Assembly (NCBI GenBank): GCA_963210315.1
Contig: OY723302.1
Span: 1,302,001-1,366,000, forward strand
Length of the DNA stretch: 64,000 nt
Origin: Rhynchopus euleeides
Lineage: Eukaryota; Euglenozoa; Diplonemea; Diplonemida; Diplonemidae
Direction of reading: 5' to 3'
The notes under the pieces were generated by a model that was not told the DNA's origin, ran no database searches, and saw nothing but the letters and a program-made list of their open reading frames with translations. Each line of letters opens with the position of its first letter. The first letter of the stretch is position 1. Shown here in pieces: positions 56,586 to 64,000 of the stretch. The position numbers were made by a program, and so were the translations under genes.

Positions 56586-57895
56586 CTGGGGGGGGGCAAT
56601 TAATCGTAAGTAGTCGAATAATCGTAAGGGGGCGATTAATTGTACAACATTTTCTGGGCCATTTATACGTAAATTTGTTTTGAATAATCGTAGGGGTTAC
56701 GATTATTCACTTTTGGCCAAATTTCTGACTTTTCCTCAGAAGATCAAGCAACAGGAACAGCAGGGATCCCACTCAGGCTGTACAAAGTGGAGAATCGGTC
56801 GTCATAGACCAGTGATTGAGTCACCCCACATGTCGGAGCACACATGCCCCGAGTTTAATGGGTGGAAGAGAGTATGGTTTGAGGCCCCCCCGCCCCCAGG
56901 TTCCCTGCCAGTGAGGTGAGCCTGGGGGGGGGGGGGGCACCAAAATTCTGGGGTGGCCCATACGCAACCTCAGGAAGATGGACACAGTCCAGAAACTGTA
57001 CCCCACAAGGAACAGATGTTCACTACCGTGGCCTCCGGCGGCTGGGGGGCTCCGCCCCCCAGACCCCCCTGTGGACTCTCTTTGCATTCTCTGTACCACC
57101 TCGAAGGGTGCACCCGAGCCAAGCACCCAAGCATGGGAACTAGGCTGGAAACTGATACAGTCATTGAAATAGATCGGGACAGCCAGGGCTCCCAGTCACC
57201 GTCATACGAAGGGACTATGCGAACTGGAGACGGCGCAAGAGCAGGTGCAGCTGTGCTGTATTCTTGAGGGCTCCCGCTACGTCAAAAACCACGCCCTCAT
57301 CCAAACGTAAGGACTGAGCCAAGGCGTCAATCCCTTCGGACCTCGTCAGCGCCCCAGGAACACAGGCCCCGTCATCGGTATTCGACGCGTGCCCCGCGCA
57401 CGCCAGCCAACGACGCTCTGGTGCTGGGGATGGGGTCGAGGGGGTGGTGTGGCAGGCAGGGAAGTGCACGGGACCAGAAAAACCATTCGACGGTCGAGCG
57501 CGCACTGGGTGTGGAGGGTACCTAAAAAACGGGTCACAGGGTCCGACATCGGGTGTCGGACCCCACCGTGTGCCCATCTGGATGACTCAAGCGCCTCACA
57601 CCGGGTCCCTCCCCTCCTGGTGGCCCACCGGGGTGCTATGGCCAGTTTCCACCGGTGCTGTTGCTGTGTGCACGGAATGCCGGTGAGACAGGCCGAGAAT
57701 GCGACCCACACCCACCCCCACCCCACCAATTGACATTCTGAACAGCAAAACGGGTAAATTTTTGCCAAAAGTGAATAATCGTAACCCCTACGATTATTCA
57801 CCACCGTTGAAAATTTGTAAATTTTGGGACACCCGATTTATACAGACCGCGTCGCTAAATAATCGTAGGGGTTACAATTATTTGACCCCCCCCAG
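56586..57895. mobile_element. S5: 1.31-kb S-family element
   Basis: TA at 56584-56585 and 57896-57897; ends CTGGGG/CCCCAG. Its subterminal module is GAATAATCGTA...TACGATTATTC, repeated at 56602-56710 and 57770-57880. The interior includes a CGGCGGCTGGGGGGCTCCGC hairpin segment also seen in hAT element C and V4. A minus-strand frame at 57215-57577 (RRWLACAGHASNTDDGACVP, LAQSLRLDEGVVFDVAGALK) is protein-like but unassigned. Confidence 0.88.
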
Positions 57896-57963
57896 TAAGC
57901 TGTTAACCTGGCCAATTTTTCACCATCGGCGTCTGGGGGCCAAAAACGTCACCAAACCTGAAA

Positions 57964-58497
57964 CTATGACCCCTGGGACCCCAGAAACACAATTCCGCCC
58001 GGTTTTGGGCACTTTTGAGCACTTCTGAACAGTTTAGTCGTGTTCCGGAAAAATGTACCACAAAGCTGTACCTCAGCCCCCCCTGGGTAGAAGGCAGAAT
58101 CGCAAACCATCATGTCTCGCAGTGATCCAGTGAGCGGTGTTGCCAACCGTGCTGCCCGACGATACGTGGGGTCAAAAGTGCAACATGACAACACCTTGTT
58201 TGCGGTGTGACATGCGAGACAGTAGAAAAGTATCACCGGAAACAAGGGGTCATAGGTACTAGAGGAGGAGCATGTTTCCAGCCCCTTCAGACCTTCGGAC
58301 GCATCGGTTGCATCTACTCGAGCGGGAGAATCGCTGATCGGACTGGCATAGTGCATCAACCGTAGGCATATCGAGCAACAGAGGAGCACTGTGCCACTTG
58401 CGAAATCACTTGTGTCAGAAGCTGTGTGCCCATGTTCTTGGGCCAGTGACAGTGATAGTGGCAGTGAGCCATCCGATGACCATGAAGAAGGGGGCAT
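57964..58497 (-). CDS. Uncertain minus-strand frame in U2 (downstream part)
   Basis: 177 codons with good composition: SICLRLMHYASPISDSPARV, DPLFPVILFYCLACHTANKV, GSLRDMMVCDSAFYPGGAEV. It overlaps the next frame by about 140 bases in another phase, as if one gene had suffered a frameshift or had an unrecognised intron. No family recognised. Confidence 0.3.
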   Translation of the reverse strand: MPPSSWSSDGSLPLSLSLAQEHGHTASDTSDFASGTVLLCCSICLRLMHYASPISDSPARVDATDASEGLKGLETCSSSSTYDPLFPVILFYCLACHTANKVLSCCTFDPTYRRAARLATPLTGSLRDMMVCDSAFYPGGAEVQLCGTFFRNTTKLFRSAQKCPKPGGIVFLGSQGS

Positions 58498-58913
58498 GGA
58501 CTGGTATCAGACATCAGCAGTGCACCGAAGACGGCCCCCTTAGGGTTGTATGAAAGGCTGAAGACTACAATGTCGAAGTTCAAGCCGCACAACAAGGACG
58601 AGGGGCGCAACTCGGCTGTCCAGGCAGCTACGCACAAACGGGCAGAGTCCCCCACACTTCTTCCATAGCCCACATCCAAAGCACACTCGGTGCCTTTGAT
58701 TTCCAGGCACAGTTCGATCCGTGTGTTGTGTTCACACATATCCAGTGGTTGCGGCAGTCCCGCCTGCGCACCTGGGTATACTCCGTTGTTCAACGTACCG
58801 CGTAGTCTGACGGCTGCACGGCTCCCTCCCCCCGCAGCAGCGTCTTTTGTGTTCAGTGCATCGAGTGGGAAGCCACCACAATGCCCTCCCCACCCTCCCG
58901 TTTTGTTTCCCAC
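58356..58913 (-). CDS. Uncertain minus-strand frame in U2 (upstream part)
   Basis: 185 codons. The well-mixed part is NTRIELCLEIKGTECALDVG, then WTAELRPSSLLCGLNFDIVV and FSLSYNPKGAVFGALLMSD. With the frame at 57964-58497 it may be the element's own gene or a captured host gene. Not a transposase I can recognise. Confidence 0.3.
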   Translation of the reverse strand: MGNKTGGWGGHCGGFPLDALNTKDAAAGGGSRAAVRLRGTLNNGVYPGAQAGLPQPLDMCEHNTRIELCLEIKGTECALDVGYGRSVGDSARLCVAAWTAELRPSSLLCGLNFDIVVFSLSYNPKGAVFGALLMSDTSPCPLLHGHRMAHCHYHCHWPKNMGTQLLTQVISQVAQCSSVARYAYG

Positions 58914-59316
58914 TAATACACGTTGAGGCCTTCGCTCTGGGGTGGCCAGGCGGCAGCCTGCCCTCTGGCGATTATGTCAATGTGGCACCACCTGCACCAA
59001 CCTGTGGCCGTATAGTTGTACCATCTTCGGCCAAAGAAAATTGTCATGAGAGCACGGCCTTCTGTGTCTCTTGCCGCTGAAGGTGTGTTGTATTGAGGAT
59101 GCAGTGCACCTGTCCGGGAGCTGTGTGGGAGCGTGTGAATGAGGGAGGTATCAATGAAAAAATGACAAGTGCCAGTTCTAACGGCAAACCACTCTGGACC
59201 GGAAAAAAGGTCCAATCGGTTTGGACCCCCGGGGTCCAGAATTTTTACGGTCCAGCATTATTACGTCCAGGACTTCTTACGGTCCAGATTTATTCTGTTT
59301 ACGGTACATGTATAAT

Positions 59317-61379
59317 GGGGGTCTTCGCTCCATCCGCCAAAAAAAACCAAAAAAAACCGGAAAAACCCTGTGAAAAAGTCGGAAAAAAAGAGTGTGGGGA
59401 GTTGGGTCCAGTTTAGCAAAGTGAGCTTATTTTTCGAAAATTGAAAAATTGGGGACACCAAAAGTCCCCAGAAAAATCTTCGACTTGGCCCGCAGAGTGA
59501 TTTTTTTTGGTGAAAAACGATTTCAACAGTTGTCCAACAGTTGCTGTACAAGACGGCACACCGTTCTCTGCGCATGGGCTGCTGCACGTGAATCATTTGG
59601 ATGTCCGAGGGGCTATCGGAACGAGGAGGGCCACGAGCCTGAACTACCCGCCAGCAGTGATCCCGTGCCAGGGCTGGCAGGGGGCCGCGGCCCCACCTCC
59701 CTTTTTCTGTAATTGTTTGGGAGGGTGGGCCGCCAGGGGTGGCATGGCCCTACCCTCGGCCCTACCTCCCGGGTCAGATTTTGGGGCTTTTGCGTTCGGC
59801 CTTGTGGCCGAGTTTTCATGCGCCGCAGCGTATGAAAACCCAACGGCATGCTGGGGGCTTGATGGTGTTCATCGAAGCGCACCTCATCATGCCCCAAGCG
59901 AAGGACCATCCCCGCCTGGAATGTGCAACAGCACCAACCGGTGTGGGGACTAGCCTTCGAAGACTTTCAGGATGTTCACTACCGTGGCCTCCGGCGGCTG
60001 GGGGGCTGGATTCCTAATTTTTGATCCAGCAGGACGACCAAAGGCAGCAACATGCGGTGCCTCTCGAATTGGGTGAAAATGTTCTGTGGCCGTGCATTCG
60101 ATCCTGTTTGCATCATACCACGGGAAGTCGGGGCGGGGTTGGGCTGCACTTTTTTTCTCGCGAGCTCGGCCACCCTGTGCCCGACCTCTTTTTTGGTTTG
60201 CCCGACCCCCAGCGAGATCACTGGCAGCCAGACCTTGTTCAACATAAACAGCAGACAAGAGAGCAGAATGGAGTGTGGGGCAGCTGCCGTGCTCCCACAC
60301 ATAAACATCCCACCTCTCGCGCTGCCGGCACGAAAGGGACGGGTAACCTGCAGGTCACCCACAGCAGCCTACTGCCTACGTTCTATACAAGATCAGCGCC
60401 GACCACACGAAAGGCTGTTCGACCTGCGGCGCAACAAGAAGCTCCGGTGGGAACAGAACTGAGCGGCAACAGGATGCAATGCAGGCCCACATCCGTTGCC
60501 CTGCGGCAAGAGCAGTCACATCGATATCGTTGACAGGGCCTGCCCACTGGTGTGTGACGGGGTGACCTGCAGATGGTGACCTGGCCCACGGCAGAACACC
60601 TGGGTCGGGGGATGGCTGCGACTGGGCATTACCTAACTCTTCATGATGCAGGACTGCGGACAAATGGTCCAAGAGAGCAAGTATGGCTCCCGCTCAGCTC
60701 TCACTGAAGCTGAACCAGATGCAAGTGGTGGGAGGAGGAGGGTGTCCCTGGGGAGGACACACCGGCCGGCAACCCACGAGGACTGGCCCGTCCCAGTCGA
60801 CAGAAGAACAAAGCAGGAACACGGACTCACCTGAAACGACATACTGAAGTGTGGGAGGAGGAGGCGAGCACAAAAGGGCGTCGGCTACCGCACGCCCTTT
60901 GAGCGCAGCCGACGACGACCGAACCGGCCACCGGCCGGGAGGTGCGTGTGGCGTGGGGGGCGAAGCCCCCCACGCAAGGGGGGTCCGGGGGGCGAAGCCC
61001 CCCGGAAAAATTTTTGGGGTTTTTTGGCCTATTTTTGGCCATTTTCCGCTGCATTTGTTTGATTTTGGGTCGGGAAAGGTATGGCCAGGAAGTGGGAAAA
61101 ATTGAGGAAAAAGTCGGAAATTTTCAGGTTTGCCCATATAAACCATGGGTCACAGATTCCGATTTTTGGGTCAGACTCCAAGTTTGACACAAGGGAAAAT
61201 AGGCAAAAATTTTCACCTATTTTTGGTCACCTAAGGGGGGGGGGCTTCGCTCCGGGTCACTGACCCAAGCTGACCCAGATTGACCCGGAGCGAAGCCCCC
61301 CATTTTCCTAAGGTGAAAAACCCCAGGGTGACCCAAATTGACCCAAGTTGACCCAAATTGACCCGGAGCGAAGACCCCC
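59317..61379. mobile_element. V4: 2.06-kb V-family element, 3-bp duplication AAT
   Basis: Ends GGGGGTCTTCGCTCC and inverse; AAT at 59314-59316 and 61380-61382. The right arm repeats TTGACCC and has a second GGAGCGAAGCCCCCC palindrome (61232-61303). Two GGGGGGCGAAGCCCCCC hairpins lie at about 60957-61000. Frames at 59507-59953 and 60021-60533 are unassigned. It shares GTGTGGGGAGTTGGGTCCAG (59390) and GGAAAAATTTTTGGGGT with W. Confidence 0.85.
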
Positions 61380-61602
61380 AATACATGTATATGCCTGAAA
61401 TATACATGTAAAATACATGTATATCAAGCAAAAATACATGTATAATAGTTGCATGTCAACTATTATACATGTATTTTTACTTGATATACATGTATTTTAC
61501 ATGTATATTTCATGCATTTACATGTATTTTACATGTATAATACTTGTCATGCAAGTATTATACATGTAAAATACTTGCACGACAAGTAAAATACATGTAT
61601 AA

Positions 61603-63198
61603 GGAGGGTGTCCTAAATTTAGGAAATTTTTGAAAAATTTGGAAAAATTTGGGGGATTTTTTGAAAAAATGGCAAAAAAAAAGGGTGTGGGGAGTTGGGT
61701 CCAGTTTAGCAAAGTCCGTGTATTTGGACGCGGCCCCTCAGATAAGGAAGCCGCGTCTCAGGTGCAGGATGTGGGGTGTTGTCGATTTTTCAGGGTTCGA
61801 CATTCTCGGGCTGGACGGAGAGAAACGGTGGGTGCAACTCTGATCAGAAAAAACTTCAACCGAAAAAACGGGGTGTAGCTCCCTGACTGACGAGCAGCGG
61901 GAGGTGGCGAAGAGAAGCTCCTCATGCGTGGCGGCCTCCCTCGTTCGCGGCGGGTGAGGCATGCGGGGGTACGAGAGCGGCACCCGCCTGAGTTCTTTAT
62001 GGAACCCACAAACCTGGGTGGCCTCACGGATGTGAGGTTGGAAATGCTCCGGGAGACAGCCGATGGCGCCTCAACGCCACAGGCTATCGTTGCCGGCTTG
62101 GTGCCCATATGGTGCAAGATGAGCGGCGGAATCCGCGAACTTCGGGAACTATCAGGTAGTTTGAACGCTGAAGACTGCCCCGCCAGGCTGAATGGGAGTC
62201 ACAACGCGATGAGGAACAAGGATCAGCAGCGCCCTTTGCGGCAAACACAGGGCAGCTCTCCCTGAGCAGCTGGGAATGAAACGGGACGGAACTAACGAGC
62301 AGCAGCGAAAATATTGCAGAGCACCAGTAACCACAACGAGTCCATGACACAAGTGGAACTGCAGACACGGGGCAGCCAAGAAACCGACGCAGTCGCAGGA
62401 GACCACCTCCACTGTCAGAACGAGCAGAACTGAGAGACACTCAATGGGATGGAGCGGAATCACTGGAACGGGGACACACTGATGGCACACAGGACAGACA
62501 GACAGAAGTCAGAGTGAAACGGTTGTACAAAGGGCTCGGCTTTACCGACGTCCTTGGAAAAATTTTTGGGGTGTTTTTGGGAGAAAAACCGGGCAACCTG
62601 GGCCCTTTGGGACCACACAGGCCAGGAAAGGCCAAAATTTTCGATTTTTTTCGGAAATTTTTCGGTTTTTCAGAGTGTGGCAGTCCGCAGATACAGATTT
62701 TCGGGTCGGAAAAAAAAATTTTTTTTCGACCCAAAAAAATCGGATTTTTTCGGGGAGGGTCTCCGGTGGCCCCCCCTGGATTTCCTGTTTTTTCCCGATT
62801 TTTCCTGATTTTCGGATTTTGCTCGAAATTTGCCCTTGTGTCAACCAGTGGCAAAACTTTCGGAAAATCGGGAAAAATCCGCCCTGACTGGGAGAAAGGG
62901 TAGGGCTGGTTGGGTTGGCGGAGTTGGGCGGATGGGCGAAACGGAAAAATCGACGAGGTCGCAGCGTCAGGGCGTTCTGGGCTGGCTGGTGGTGGTTGGG
63001 ACAAGACCGACGAGATTAGAAGCGGCACTGGTAGACGGGTTTTGAGGCCCCCCGCCCCCAGGTTCCCCCTGCCCACCTGGACGGACCCAAGTGCCTCACA
63101 CCGGATCTCTCCCCACCCGGTGGTCCACCTGACGGATACGCGGGAAAAAAAAAAAAAAAAAGAAAAATCAGGAAAATCCGGAGTACCGGACACCCTCC
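61603..63198. mobile_element. W: 1.60-kb element, 3-bp duplication TAA
   Basis: Ends GGAGGGTGTCC and inverse GGACACCCTCC; TAA at 61600-61602 and 63199-63201. TAA and G-rich ends fit PIF/Harbinger (TWA targets). It shares blocks near both ends with V4. A plus-strand frame at 61924-62265 (EFFMEPTNLGGLTDVRLEML, ASTPQAIVAGLVPIWCKMSG) is protein-like but unassigned. The right half is A/T-run-rich. Confidence 0.8.
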
Positions 63199-63576
63199 TA
63201 ATACTTGCATGACAAGTAAAATACTTGCATGCAAGTAAAATACATGTATTTTACTTGCATGCAAGTATTTTACTTGTCATGCAAGTATTTTACATGTATA
63301 ATACTTGCATGACAAGTATTATACATGTAAAATACATGTAAATGCATGGAATATACATGTAAAATACATGTATATCAAGTAAAAATACATGTATAATAGT
63401 TGACATGCAACTATTATACATGTATTTTTACTTGATATACATGTATTTTACATGTATATTTCAGGCATATACATGTATTATACATGTATAATAGTTGACA
63501 TGCAAGTATTATACATGTATAATACATGTAAAAATCAGTATTTTTACATGTAAAATTTACAAGATCCCACCGTGGT

Positions 63577-64000
63577 TGCTTTACATCGCCCCCCCCCCCC
63601 CCCTTCCCCTGATGTTTTAGTCGCACAGGCAAGACTGTCTTACCCGGTTTGATTAGTTTGGCCAACACGTGTGCCTGGAATGGCGCGTCACTCGCGGTTT
63701 TTTGTGTTTCACATCATCCAGCTCTAGTATGGTTTTTTTTAGTTGTATTTTTGTTTATCGTTCAGAGGACCAAGTCCAGGGAGGCTTCACAAAAGCCCCG
63801 GTACCACAGCTTTTGTCGGGGGGGGAGGGGGGTAGCCTGCCGTCGGGGAGTTTCAGGGGTTCTTTCTTCTTCTCGAAAAAGAGCCTTTACTTACCCCCTC
63901 TCCCCCTTCTATTTCACTACCCCCCCCCCTTTCATCACAGACTACATTGCCGGCATCGCCATCACCAATTTACCAACAAAGTTCAGATCATGACCCCCCC
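63577..64000. other. Right edge of the window, no supported gene
   Basis: C run at 63581-63603; CTTCTATTTCACTACCCCCC near 63906 resembles the tail of the GAGTGAAGGG hairpin repeat. A short plus-strand frame runs at 63649-63993. Confidence 0.45.

Larger units (their letters stand above)
56433..59304. mobile_element. U2: 2.87-kb TA-flanked element containing S5
   Basis: TA at 56431-56432 and 59305-59306. Ends and the first and last 120 bp match U1, with GGTCCAGA subterminal repeats. The unique interior 57898-59180 carries two overlapping minus-strand frames of protein-like composition. Confidence 0.88.
56345..63574. mobile_element. X: CACGGTGG-ended element, 2-bp duplication GT, carrying U2, V4 and W
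   Basis: Ends CACGGTGGGATCTTGTAAAT and its inverse; GT flanks both sides (56343-56344 and 63575-63576). Element sequence proper is 56345-56432, 59305-59316, 61380-61602 and 63199-63574, only about 690 bp. It consists almost wholly of ACATGTA-centred palindromes (AATACATGTATT, TAATACTTGCATG). When the nested elements are removed with one duplication each, the two arms are close mirror images. No coding capacity. Shares its end type with Y and Z. Confidence 0.85.

Noticed and set aside
62441-63193. 250-codon minus-strand frame in W
   Set aside because: Composition is dominated by Phe, Lys and Pro from A/T runs and simple repeats, without a folded region.

Overview
This is nuclear DNA of a eukaryote, probably a protist. 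The evidence is a spliced small gene with a GT-AG intron, single-exon genes without bacterial signals, very long C or G homopolymer tracts, micro- and minisatellites, and many eukaryotic DNA-transposon superfamilies. I cannot identify the species from sequence alone. A transposon-rich alga or alveolate would fit, but that is a guess.

Layout. Bases 1-5.7 kb hold the only convincing host genes: a partial C-terminus (1-402), a 388-residue protein of unknown function (1142-2308) and a two-exon gene of about 102 residues (5152-5668). A compound tandem array lies at 3590-4600. From about 9.67 kb to 63.57 kb the window is a transposon graveyard with many elements nested in one another. Between the elements lies C/G-rich low-complexity DNA in which I find no supported gene.

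Most elements can be delimited to the base by terminal inverted repeats (TIRs) plus target-site duplications (TSDs). TA-duplicating families: a pogo/Tigger-like element with a DDE_1 transposase (27158-30315); four copies of a 1.15-kb element L; elements R and T; the S family (five members, ends CTGGGG); U (two); P (two). NCTAGN six-base duplications: M (two copies) and Q. Eight-base duplications (hAT-type): 19252-20356, 22554-23765 and 26169-30390, the last two with hAT coding remnants. TTAA duplication: a piggyBac-like element (47042-48777). Two-base duplications with CACGGTGG ends (CACTA/Mirage-like): X, Y and Z, plus one truncated copy. Three-base duplications: V (four members, 108 bp to 2 kb) and W.

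How they fit together. Insertions tend to fall in the ends of older elements. S1 and S2 sit at or just inside the left end of T, S4 lies 7 bp inside the piggyBac-like end, M1 sits at the end of L1, and Q at the end of R. The pogo-like element lies in hAT subterminal repeats, and U2, V4 and W lie in the subterminal repeats of X. S3 interrupts the pogo-like transposase; taking it out with one TA restores an uninterrupted frame. Many families share one plan, a short TIR followed by dense family-specific iterated motifs, usually palindromic. Nearly all proteins are fragments, so most elements look non-autonomous.
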